A stretch of DNA of 23,376 nucleotides from Rhodospirillaceae bacterium. Its GTDB lineage: Bacteria; Pseudomonadota; Alphaproteobacteria; MPNO01; UBA2964. A program made the translations under genes and the position numbers. The notes under the pieces were generated by a model, which ran no database searches, was not told where the DNA came from, and saw nothing but the letters and a program-made list of their open reading frames with translations. Positions 1 to 6,371 of the stretch are shown one piece after another; positions within the stretch are counted from its first letter, which is position 1, and each line of letters starts with the position of its first letter. Location of the stretch: the NCBI GenBank assembly GCA_018660305.1, contig JABJKO010000249.1:1-23376 (forward strand), given 5' to 3'.

Positions 1-20
1 AGGGGTGGAATCAAGGGGCC

Positions 21-749
21 TCACCCCGGCTGCGCGACCGATAATCTTCCCACGACGCCGTGTTTTTCGATCAGGCTGGCGACGAAGCCACTGGCCTTGG
101 CTTCCTCGACGAAATCGCTGAGAAATTTGGTGGCTTTTTCTTTTCCTTTTTGCGTACCGATGGCCTGCTGTACCGCGGTAAACCGGTCGTCGAGAATACG
201 TGTGCCCGGTAGATCGTCGATCTCGGCGACCAGTGCCGGGCGGAGGGCCGCGAGGGCGTCGTAGTCACCGGTCTTGAAGAGATCCACCGCGCCGGGGACG
301 CCCTGGGCACGGATCAGTTCTGCATTCTTCAAATTGCGCGAGAGATAGAGGTCATAGGCGCTGCGCCCCGAAACCGCGATACGGACGCCGTCGCTGTCCA
401 CGTCTTCGACAGTCTGAAAACGAGAATCCTCCGCCACCAGATAAGTTGCCTCGATCTCCACATAGGCGGCGGTGAAATCGATGGTTTCTGCCCGGGTGGG
501 TTCGGCGCCAATGAAACCGATATCCCAGATGTCGTTTGACACCTCGTCGGCCAGTTCACCGGGCGACGCAAAGCGGATCAGCGAGACACCCACCCCCAGC
601 TTCTCCGCGATGGCCCGCGCCATGTCGGCGGCAACCCCGTCGGGGTCACCCGCTGCAGTCTCACTGGTATTGAGCAGCTTGTTGGCCATATTGAGCCCGG
701 CACGCAGGGTGCCGCTGGGGGCAAGCTGGGCAATGATGTCCGCATCCAT
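21..749 (-). CDS. Solute-binding-protein-fold (family 3) protein, no signal peptide
   Basis: A 242-residue protein with the layout of family 3 periplasmic solute-binding proteins (polar amino-acid ABC transporters): an N-terminal GTLRAGLN strand, then GVAADMARAIAEKLGV, then WDIGFIGAEPTRAETIDFTAAY, which corresponds to the family's usual 'D.i.a.m..T.eR...idFS.pY' segment. Known members are secreted and bind small polar solutes. This one starts MDADIIAQLAP with no hydrophobic leader, so it should stay in the cytoplasm unless the start is wrong; the upstream in-frame codons offer no better start. It starts 5 bases after the stop of the upstream hydrolase, with GAGG about 10 bases before the ATG, so the two are probably co-transcribed. 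No permease or ATPase gene is nearby. The ligand cannot be named. It could be a cytosolic sensor or a binding domain acting with the hydrolase. The fold is well supported; the role is not. Confidence 0.8.
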   Translation of the reverse strand: MDADIIAQLAPSGTLRAGLNMANKLLNTSETAAGDPDGVAADMARAIAEKLGVGVSLIRFASPGELADEVSNDIWDIGFIGAEPTRAETIDFTAAYVEIEATYLVAEDSRFQTVEDVDSDGVRIAVSGRSAYDLYLSRNLKNAELIRAQGVPGAVDLFKTGDYDALAALRPALVAEIDDLPGTRILDDRFTAVQQAIGTQKGKEKATKFLSDFVEEAKASGFVASLIEKHGVVGRLSVAQPG

Positions 750-754
750 GGCGA

Positions 755-1624
755 TCAGGCCTCGACCGGGAAAAACTTGTCGAGCCAGCTTTTGACGATC
801 TCGATGACGCGCGTGTTGTCCTCGGCGAACATGAAATGATCGGTTTCGGCGAACAGATGCAGATCGCAGGGCTGGCCGGCATTCTGGAACAGCCGCACCG
901 ATTGTTCTGTGGGCGTGACCGAATCGTTGGAGCTGTGGAGCAGCAGTAGCGGACGGGGTGATATGTCACCGACCACGTCGTCGGCCATGAAATTGTACAT
1001 GCTCTGAGGCACTTCGGCAGGAAACATCTCGGCCGAATTCTTGCTCAGATTGCCGCGCAGATGTTCCGGAATGGGCACGATGTCCCATCGGCTGACCATG
1101 AGGCTTTCGCCTGTCTGTTCACGATGACGGCGGCCGGCCTCAAGCATGGCGGTGAATTTGGCCCAGCCTTCTTTTGTCGGATGCTGGCCACGGAATTTGA
1201 TCTCGCCATGGCCCCAGCCGCCGGACGACATGACGCAGGCGATGCGTTTGTCGACACCGCCGGTATAGATAGCCACCGCCGCGCCAAAGGATGACCCCAC
1301 GACGCCGATGCGGTCGGGATCAATTTCTGATCGGTTTTGCAGATAGCTCAGCGCGGCTTGCGTTGCCTCCACCTGTTCCATGCAGATGACGCGGCCGCGA
1401 TCACCGTCGCTCTCGCCGCAGCCCGGCATGTCAAAACGAAAGGCGGCATAGCCCCATTCGTTTAGCATCTTGACCGGGCCCTTGACGTTGTTGGATTCCC
1501 GGTTGCTGCCAAATCCGTGCAGCACCATGATCGCCGGCAGCTTCTTGCCTTCGCTGCCTTCCGGCGTATGCAGGACACCGGCGAGGGTCTTATCTCCCAG
1601 CTTAAAGGTGACGCTGTCTTCCAT
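755..1624 (-). CDS. Alpha/beta hydrolase (serine hydrolase of the dienelactone hydrolase/esterase type)
   Basis: A 289-residue alpha/beta-hydrolase. Visible features, in order, are the oxyanion-region HGFGSNRES, FRFDMPGCGESDG, the nucleophile elbow GSSFG (GxSxG), a candidate acid in HSSNDSVTP, and the C-terminal histidine in ETDHFMF, so the Ser-Asp-His triad is intact. Known relatives hydrolyse esters, lactones or peptides; the substrate is not evident here. I start at the ATG at 1624 (MEDSVTF) because GGGAG at 1637-1633 lies 8 bases upstream. The same frame stays open upstream, with an ATG at 1639 and a GTG at 1654, which could add 5 or 10 residues. It is the first gene of a two-gene minus-strand unit with the binding-fold protein, and divergent from the malate/lactate dehydrogenase-family gene. 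No signal peptide is visible, so it is probably cytoplasmic. Confidence 0.85.
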   Translation of the reverse strand: MEDSVTFKLGDKTLAGVLHTPEGSEGKKLPAIMVLHGFGSNRESNNVKGPVKMLNEWGYAAFRFDMPGCGESDGDRGRVICMEQVEATQAALSYLQNRSEIDPDRIGVVGSSFGAAVAIYTGGVDKRIACVMSSGGWGHGEIKFRGQHPTKEGWAKFTAMLEAGRRHREQTGESLMVSRWDIVPIPEHLRGNLSKNSAEMFPAEVPQSMYNFMADDVVGDISPRPLLLLHSSNDSVTPTEQSVRLFQNAGQPCDLHLFAETDHFMFAEDNTRVIEIVKSWLDKFFPVEA

Positions 1625-1723
1625 TCTCTTGTCTCCCATGTAATGTATTTGCACTGGTTATAAGGGCGTGGTCTAGGCGCGGCAAGGCGCCGGGTCGCCG
1701 CTGTTCTGAGTGGGGATTATTTT

Positions 1724-2767
1724 ATGGCTGACGGCGTTGTGGTGTCGCATGAGGCGGCGCTTGAGATGACAACAAAGATATTCGAAGGAACCGGCGTTCC
1801 CACCGAGGATGCGCGTCAGGTGGCGGCGGGATTGCTGTGGGCCGATTTGCGGGGCATTGGGTCGCACGGCATGATCCGCATCCCCAGCTATATCGTTCGT
1901 CTTGATAAGGGTGTCGTCAATCCGACACCGAATCTTCGGGTGGTCAAGGATCTGCCCGCCGCCATGGTAATCGATGGGGATCAGGCCCATGGTCAGATCG
2001 CGCTGACATTCGGTATGCAAAAAGCGATCGAGAAGGCCGGGACTGCCGGAGTTGGCTGGATCATCGTCGGCCAGTCGACCCATTCCGGCGCCGTCGGCAT
2101 GTATACCCGTATGGCGGCGGAAACCGGGATGATCGGCATCCATATGGGTACATCCAATCCCAACATGGTGTATCACGGTGCGCGGGTCGGCGGCGTTGCC
2201 ACCAGCCCCATGGCCATCAGCGTGCCGCGCGGTGACGGCAAGATCATCTCCCTCGACATGGCGACCGCCATCGCCGGTGTGGGTAAGCTGATGGCGCACA
2301 AGGCCACCAACACGCCGCTGGGCGAAGGCTGGGCGCTGGATGGCGACGGCAACCCGACAATTGATCCACAAAAGGCCGAAGTGCCGACCCCGCTGGGCGG
2401 GCCCAAGGGCTCCGGTCTGTCGCTCATGTTCGAATGCATCACCAGTCTGATGGTCGGGCCGTCGCTTATCGGACGCTGGATCACCGGCGAGGCGCAGCTT
2501 CACAAACAGAACGTGGTGCTGGTGGCCGTCGATATTGGCGCCTTTATCGATCTCGACGATTACAAGGCCGAAGCCGACTATCTGGTGGCCGCCCTTAAGG
2601 ATCTGCCCAAGGCCGACGGCGTCGATGAAATCTTCATGCCCGGTGAACGGGGCGATACCCTCTATGAACAAAGGCTGCGCGACGGCATCCCGTTGCCGGC
2701 CAAGACTTGGGCCGATATCGGCAAGGTGGCGGAACGGTTCGGTGTGTCGATGCCCGAGACGAACTGA
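1724..2767 (+). CDS. Malate/L-lactate dehydrogenase family (Ldh_2) NAD(P)-dependent oxidoreductase
   Basis: A 347-residue member of the Ldh_2 family, unrelated to classical Rossmann lactate dehydrogenases. Family signatures are DLRGIGSHGMIRIPSY (His48), QSTHSGAVGMYTRMA (His120), MGTSNPNMVYHGA and, near the C-terminus, GPKGSGLSLMFE. Known members reduce 2-oxoacids or imines with NAD(P)H: malate, L-lactate, L-sulfolactate (ComC), ureidoglycolate (AllD) and delta-1-piperideine-2-carboxylate (DpkA). The substrate cannot be assigned by eye. Length is normal. The start follows GAGTGGGG at about 10-15 bases, and no competing start is evident. It is divergent from the hydrolase (100-base gap) and converges with the flavin monooxygenase, 12 bases from its stop, so it is probably transcribed alone. 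It should be cytoplasmic. Confidence 0.88.
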   Translation: MADGVVVSHEAALEMTTKIFEGTGVPTEDARQVAAGLLWADLRGIGSHGMIRIPSYIVRLDKGVVNPTPNLRVVKDLPAAMVIDGDQAHGQIALTFGMQKAIEKAGTAGVGWIIVGQSTHSGAVGMYTRMAAETGMIGIHMGTSNPNMVYHGARVGGVATSPMAISVPRGDGKIISLDMATAIAGVGKLMAHKATNTPLGEGWALDGDGNPTIDPQKAEVPTPLGGPKGSGLSLMFECITSLMVGPSLIGRWITGEAQLHKQNVVLVAVDIGAFIDLDDYKAEADYLVAALKDLPKADGVDEIFMPGERGDTLYEQRLRDGIPLPAKTWADIGKVAERFGVSMPETN

Positions 2768-2779
2768 ATACGTGCTCGA

Positions 2780-4000
2780 TCAGGTTACCGTCGCCGCGGC
2801 GCGGACGCTGTCGATCAGCTGGGCGCGGCGCATATAGGCGCGGCGTTTTTCCGGGTCGTCGCTGATGGCGCGCATTTCGTCGAGACGCTTAGCCCGCTGA
2901 ACCGGATCTTTTTCTTCCAGCTGTTTCTTGTTGGCGATGGTCTGGGCCTGGGTGAATTCGGTGGAGGCCTTGTGGCGCTGCCGCGAATAGAGATCGAGCA
3001 GACCCGGATCGGCCTCTCCCTTCCAGATAGGTACCAATTTCGAGGCAAGGTTCATGGCGTCGTGGATGCCGCCATTGAGCCCCATGCCGCCGATGGGATT
3101 GTTGAGATGGGCTGAGTCCCCTGCCAGCAGGGCGCGCCCTTTGTTGAAGGCTTCCGCCACGCACTGGCTCACCGTATAGACGTTGGCGTAGGCGATGTCG
3201 TAATCCTCGTCCCTCGGGAAGAACCGCTGGATTCGGGCCTGCATGCCCTCTTGGCTCTTGGCTTCCTCTTCGGTTTCATCGACCCGCATGGGAACGACGA
3301 AGCGCCAGATGGGTGGTTTCGGCGGTTCTCCGTTGACCTTGAACAGATTGCACCACTCGCCGGGGTGGGAGAAATAATTGCGTACGGCGATGCGGTCATC
3401 CAGCGCCATGAAATCAAAGTAAGTCCCGATCTTGATGAATTTTTCCGGGTAGGTGAACCCGACGAACTCGATGTCCGCGCCCCGTCGCACCACGGAGCGC
3501 CCGCCATCGCACCCCACCAGATAGGAAGCCCGGATGGTTTCCCGCGTGCCGTCGGAGCGCTCGAATTCCACATCCACATGATCGTCGAACTGGGTAAAGC
3601 CCGTGACCGTATGGGAGAACCGCACATCGAAGTCGGGCTTGTCGCCATAGAGCTCCATGATCTTGCGCACCAGCTTGTACTGTTCGTACTGGAGCACATA
3701 GGGAAATTTCAGCTCTTCCTTCAGATCGCCGAGATCGAACTCGGCAACCACGTCGTGGGTGACCCGGTCATGGAAGCGGTAAACCGGCGATTTCAGCCCC
3801 TCCGGGATGATGTCATCGGCGATCCCCAGAGTGTCGAGCATCTCCACCGTTGGCGGATGATAGGACGCGGCGCGCTGATCCATGAACGGCTCAGGCAGCG
3901 TCTCCAGCACCACAAACGGCACGCCTTCCCGGTACAGCGCCAGCGCCAGCACCATGGCCACCGGTCCGCCGCCGGAGATCACGACAGGATCTCGTTCCAT
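2780..4000 (-). CDS. FAD-dependent aromatic-type monooxygenase (PheA/TfdB, UbiH/MhpA superfamily)
   Basis: A 406-residue class A flavoprotein monooxygenase. It has the N-terminal Rossmann motif SGGGPVAM (residues 9-16) with the ribose-binding acid E33, the CDGGRS motif (164-169) that contacts FAD and NAD(P)H, and GDSAH (294-298) followed by PIGGMGLNGGIHDAMNLASKL. These three motifs define the PHBH-like group, which hydroxylates aromatic or quinone substrates with NAD(P)H and O2. The third glycine of the GxGxxG motif is alanine (A15), a tolerable but less usual form. The long C-terminal thioredoxin-like domain of TfdB/PheA is absent, so this is the short form. GAAGG lies 9 bases before the ATG. 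It is the last gene of a minus-strand run with the 109-residue unknown and the nitroreductase, preceded by an 84-base gap with a dyad. The substrate is unknown, possibly an aromatic acid or phenol. Confidence 0.87.
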   Translation of the reverse strand: MERDPVVISGGGPVAMVLALALYREGVPFVVLETLPEPFMDQRAASYHPPTVEMLDTLGIADDIIPEGLKSPVYRFHDRVTHDVVAEFDLGDLKEELKFPYVLQYEQYKLVRKIMELYGDKPDFDVRFSHTVTGFTQFDDHVDVEFERSDGTRETIRASYLVGCDGGRSVVRRGADIEFVGFTYPEKFIKIGTYFDFMALDDRIAVRNYFSHPGEWCNLFKVNGEPPKPPIWRFVVPMRVDETEEEAKSQEGMQARIQRFFPRDEDYDIAYANVYTVSQCVAEAFNKGRALLAGDSAHLNNPIGGMGLNGGIHDAMNLASKLVPIWKGEADPGLLDLYSRQRHKASTEFTQAQTIANKKQLEEKDPVQRAKRLDEMRAISDDPEKRRAYMRRAQLIDSVRAAATVT

Positions 4001-4025
4001 ATCTTTGTGCCTTCAGTATGCGTAT

Positions 4026-4061
4026 TTGACCGAGTATCGTTACTCAGTCTCAGACGGTCAA
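4026..4061. promoter_or_regulatory. Nested inverted repeat upstream of the flavin monooxygenase (candidate operator)
   Basis: In the 84-base gap before the monooxygenase start, GAGTA-TCGT-TACTC (4032-4045) forms a perfect 5-bp dyad that extends imperfectly to 8-bp arms. It sits inside outer arms TTGACC (4026-4031) and GGTCAA (4056-4061). The position, just upstream of the minus-strand start at 4000, suits a repressor site. Short dyads are common by chance, so this is a candidate only. No regulator gene is visible in the window to pair with it. Confidence 0.3.
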
Positions 4062-4084
4062 CGGGCCTGCGACGATCAGGCGCG

Positions 4085-4414
4085 CTACTCCGCCGCGACG
4101 CGGACTCGAGGGGACTTGGGTGCGATAAACCGGCTGGTAAATTTCCGTTTGTCTTCTGAAGTCATGTTGCAACAGGTGGCCACAAACTTGGCGAGCACCT
4201 CTTTCGACATTTCGTCTCCGAGTGCCGCGAACCGGGTCAAATCCTCAACCAGACTGTCGCGTCGTTCCCAGAGCAGGGGAATTTGCGCGTCACATCCCGC
4301 GATGGGCTGGGGGTAGTTGCGGATATCCAGAGTGGCCTCGCGCTTTTTCGCTTCCAGATATGCTCTGATGTCATCCTGGATTGAAACGGCCGTGCCGTCG
4401 TGCGGTGGAATCAT
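4085..4414 (-). CDS. Conserved-looking hypothetical protein, 109 aa
   Basis: I do not recognise this family. The protein is 109 residues, charged and probably helical and soluble. Visible features are an N-terminal SIQDDIRAYLEAKKREATLDI helix-like segment, then PQPIAGCDAQIPLLWERRDSLVEDLTRFAALG, a CC pair in FVATCCNMTSEDKRKF, and a basic tail ending VRVAAE. No membrane segment or signal peptide is seen. AGAGGG lies 4-5 bases before the ATG. It lies between the nitroreductase (65 bases upstream) and the flavin monooxygenase (84 bases downstream), all on the minus strand, which suggests one transcript and a role tied to those redox enzymes. That is inference from position only. The good ribosome-binding site and absence of a better overlapping frame support it as a real gene. 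Confidence 0.65.
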   Translation of the reverse strand: MIPPHDGTAVSIQDDIRAYLEAKKREATLDIRNYPQPIAGCDAQIPLLWERRDSLVEDLTRFAALGDEMSKEVLAKFVATCCNMTSEDKRKFTSRFIAPKSPRVRVAAE

Positions 4415-4479
4415 GGCGCCCTCTTTTAGGAACTGGCGGCAATTATACTCTGGAATTGGTTGGTTCGCACTTAATGTCT

Positions 4480-5313
4480 CTATGCCAGATCAAAGCCGTG
4501 GCTTTTCAGAAAAGCCCGGAATTCCGGGCGTTCCGGCACTGAAAGCTGACGTGATATATGTTCGGACCAGCCGTAAAATTCGGCGATCCCATAAAGATCC
4601 GGCTTGCTCTGGCGGGCATCGGGGACAGGAAAGATCCCGTGCCGTGTCTGGTCATAGGTATCGATGCTGGCTTCCAGATCGGAATCATCATAGCGGTCCG
4701 TATGGACCACCACGGACTGCGGCAGGCGCTGATTGACATAGCCTTCGAGTTCCGGCCAGCCACACATCACGCCGGCAATTGGGAACACGCCGTCGGGAAG
4801 GCCTAGTACATCGGCGACCCCATACATGTGATCGCGCAGGGAGCTTAGCGGCGCGCAGCCGAGCCCGGCGGCCTCGGCCGCGACCACGAAGAACCCCATG
4901 GCCAGAGACGCGTCCACCGTGGCGTTGAGGAACGTGTCCATATTGTTGTTCACGTGCGGCTTGCCGCGAAAATCGCCGATGCGCTGGTTGCGTCTCATGT
5001 CGGCACAGAACACGAGGAGCCCGGGCACGGTCTCCAGATCCTTGGTCCGGGGACACCAGGGTGCAAGCGCCTTGCGCACTGCCGGGTCCTTTACGATCAG
5101 GATCGAATATTGCTGCAGGTTGGATTTGCAGGGGGCCGATTGTGCACAGGCGATGAGCATCTTCAGCATCTCATCGGACACCGGTTCGTCCTTATAGGCC
5201 CTGATGGACCGGCGCGAGAGCAGGTGCGCGAGCACGCCGTTTTCGTCACCCCCGCCATCGATCCCGGCATCCGTGCCATAGCGCCGATCAATCAGGTCTT
5301 TTAAATCGCCCAT
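4480..5313 (-). CDS. Nitroreductase-family FMN-dependent oxidoreductase
   Basis: A 277-residue nitroreductase-fold flavoprotein. Near the N-terminus, LLSRRSIRAYKDEPVSDEML is the classic RRSxRxF-type FMN-phosphate-binding segment. APCKSNLQQYSILIVKD corresponds to the 'aPSa.N.QPw' segment, with the serine/alanine positions altered. DASLAMGFFVVAAEAAGLGCAPLSSLRD matches the FMN-contacting region. The C-terminal extension (about residues 210-277) resembles the long NfsA/FRP subgroup. Known members use NAD(P)H to reduce nitroaromatics, quinones, flavins or enones; the substrate here is unknown. AGAGGGG lies 6 bases before the ATG. It begins a minus-strand run with the 109-residue unknown and the flavin monooxygenase, and it could supply reduced flavin or process an aromatic intermediate. 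It should be cytoplasmic. Confidence 0.86.
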   Translation of the reverse strand: MGDLKDLIDRRYGTDAGIDGGGDENGVLAHLLSRRSIRAYKDEPVSDEMLKMLIACAQSAPCKSNLQQYSILIVKDPAVRKALAPWCPRTKDLETVPGLLVFCADMRRNQRIGDFRGKPHVNNNMDTFLNATVDASLAMGFFVVAAEAAGLGCAPLSSLRDHMYGVADVLGLPDGVFPIAGVMCGWPELEGYVNQRLPQSVVVHTDRYDDSDLEASIDTYDQTRHGIFPVPDARQSKPDLYGIAEFYGWSEHISRQLSVPERPEFRAFLKSHGFDLA

Positions 5314-5432
5314 GGGTGGCCCCTCTTTCTGTTTATGGCCGACATTCTAACGCCAGCCGGCCAGGATACTACTCTAAGGAAAATCGGCGGAAATCAACTG
5401 GCCGAAGGCCCGTCTTTCCACCCTGCCGGATG

Positions 5433-5459
5433 TTAGCACTCAGGCGGGATGGCTGCTAA
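5433..5459 (+). promoter_or_regulatory. CIRCE-like heat-shock operator (HrcA site) upstream of usg
   Basis: TTAGCACTC (5433-5441), nine bases, then GGCTGCTAA (5451-5459). The CIRCE consensus bound by the repressor HrcA is TTAGCACTC-N9-GAGTGCTAA. The left arm is perfect, the right arm matches 7 of 9 positions, and the spacer is exactly 9. It lies in the intergenic region between the divergent nitroreductase (start 5313) and usg (start 5554), immediately before a plausible -35 box. CIRCE normally controls groESL or dnaK/hrcA, so its presence here is unexpected. Confidence 0.5.
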
Positions 5460-5463
5460 TATA

Positions 5464-5492
5464 TTGAAAATTAATCATCTTTTTACCAAAAT
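5464..5492 (+). promoter_or_regulatory. Candidate sigma-70 promoter for usg
   Basis: TTGAAA (5464-5469), a 17-base spacer, then CAAAAT (5487-5492), in an AT-rich patch that stands out from its GC-rich surroundings. The -35 matches 5 of 6 and the -10 matches 4 of 6 consensus positions. Transcription would begin near 5499, giving a leader of about 55 bases before the usg ATG. The CIRCE-like dyad ends 4 bases upstream of the -35 box. Confidence 0.4.
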
Positions 5493-5553
5493 CTGTTGCG
5501 CTTGATGGTTCGTGACGCCAGACTTGATCGTCTGGTGGTGACGAGAGGCAAAA

Positions 5554-5850
5554 ATGACCAGGGTCAATCGCATGCGGAAATCACGCGGCAGATCAGTGGA
5601 AATGCAGCTCAAGGGATACCGGCTGTCGACGGTGGAGATCGTCTACCACATGCCGGATCACCCGACTCTGCTGCAGACTTTCATATGGCAATATATGGAT
5701 CTGGCGCCGGACTATCCGGAACTTAACAAGTTCCTCGAATTCTGGCGCAAGAACATCGACGGCGCGCTGCATTCGGTGCAGGTAATGAGCAAGGATCTCA
5801 TCGGCCCCGCGAAAGTTCGCAACGTCTCGCACTCCCTTGCGCTGCACTGA
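5554..5850 (+). CDS. usg: Usg-family protein
   Basis: A 98-residue protein matching the Usg family: LKGYRLSTVEIVYHMPDHP, LLQTFIWQYMDLAPDYPELNKFLEFW and the ending DGALHSVQVMSKDLIGPAKVRN. The family is named after the gene upstream of trpFBA in Caulobacter and is found mainly in alphaproteobacteria; its biochemical role is not established. Here it is detached from trp genes. I chose the ATG at 5554, which has AGAGG 5 bases upstream; this gives a short basic N-terminal extension, and an internal Met17 (MQLKGYRL) would give the length of typical members. It is a single-gene unit that converges with the ABM-like gene, 9 bases away. A CIRCE-like dyad and a promoter-like pair lie upstream. It is small and soluble, with no membrane segment. 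Confidence 0.85.
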   Translation: MTRVNRMRKSRGRSVEMQLKGYRLSTVEIVYHMPDHPTLLQTFIWQYMDLAPDYPELNKFLEFWRKNIDGALHSVQVMSKDLIGPAKVRNVSHSLALH

Positions 5851-5859
5851 GGTTTATTC

Positions 5860-6228
5860 TCAGACGCCCTGTGCCTTGTCGAGAAGCTCCTGCGGCGTTT
5901 CGGTGACGATTTCGGCATAGATCGGCGCAAACGGGAGGCTTTCCAGCAAGGTCACGAATTCCGGCGCCATGGCCACCATCTCTTCGCGGATCTGCTTGTG
6001 GATCTCGATGTCGCGCCATTCGCCGATCAGATAAAAATGGTCCTCGTCCTCCACATCCCGGCACAGCACGCCGTCTTTCACCTGGGCCGATGATTTATGC
6101 ATGGGGTTGTCGTCGCCATAATCGAACTCATTGAACAGATCGATAAACCGGTCGCCGGTGCCCGGCTTCACCCGGAAATCATAGATATGAAAAAAATTGC
6201 CCATTTTCGCCAGTGCTTCCAACGCCAT
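5860..6228 (-). CDS. Antibiotic biosynthesis monooxygenase (ABM)-like dimeric alpha/beta-barrel protein
   Basis: A 122-residue protein. MGNFFHIYDFRVKPGTGDRFIDLF is the first strand and helix of a ferredoxin-like ABM fold, and VEDEDHFYLIGEWRDIEIHKQIREE corresponds to the 'f.l.e.W.s.ea...H' core of that family. Known members are small cofactor-free oxygenases, haem-binding proteins or stress proteins; the reaction here is unknown. I start at 6228 because GGGAG lies 7 bases before that ATG; the frame stays open 23 codons further, and an internal ATG (MGNFF) at about 6204 is also possible. It is divergent from the Rieske dioxygenase genes across 143 bases and so may share their control. The assignment rests on fold-level similarity. 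Confidence 0.72.
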   Translation of the reverse strand: MALEALAKMGNFFHIYDFRVKPGTGDRFIDLFNEFDYGDDNPMHKSSAQVKDGVLCRDVEDEDHFYLIGEWRDIEIHKQIREEMVAMAPEFVTLLESLPFAPIYAEIVTETPQELLDKAQGV

Positions 6229-6274
6229 GGTCTCTCTCCCTATTCCGTTTGACCCACGGTAACGCCGCACCGGC

Positions 6275-6286
6275 CGTTGATCAACG
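6275..6286. promoter_or_regulatory. 12-bp perfect palindrome between ABM-like and Rieske genes (candidate operator)
   Basis: CGTTGATCAACG reads the same on both strands and lies in the 143-base divergent region, 47 bases from the ABM-like start and 86 bases from the dioxygenase start. Several perfect 12-bp palindromes are expected by chance in a window this long, so only its position makes it worth listing. No clear -35/-10 pair was found in this region. Confidence 0.22.
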
Positions 6287-6371
6287 CGGTCGTTCATACT
6301 GGCCGCTGGGACCCTGGTTGAGTAAAGTGGAGGCGAGGCGACCCCCGACCACGGAGCGGAGAGCTGAGCGC

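Noticed and set aside
1676..1691. GGCGC-N6-GCGCC hairpin in the leader of the malate/lactate dehydrogenase-family gene
   Set aside because: A 5-bp GC stem is frequent in DNA of this composition; nothing ties it to a known riboswitch or attenuator.
1673..2671. A 332-codon minus-strand open frame opposite the malate/lactate dehydrogenase-family gene
   Set aside because: His/Gly/Arg-rich translation without domain motifs; the plus strand carries a well-conserved enzyme.
3251..4159. A 302-codon plus-strand open frame opposite the flavin monooxygenase
   Set aside because: Antisense to a gene with three intact flavoprotein motifs and overlapping its upstream gap; nothing recognisable in the translation.
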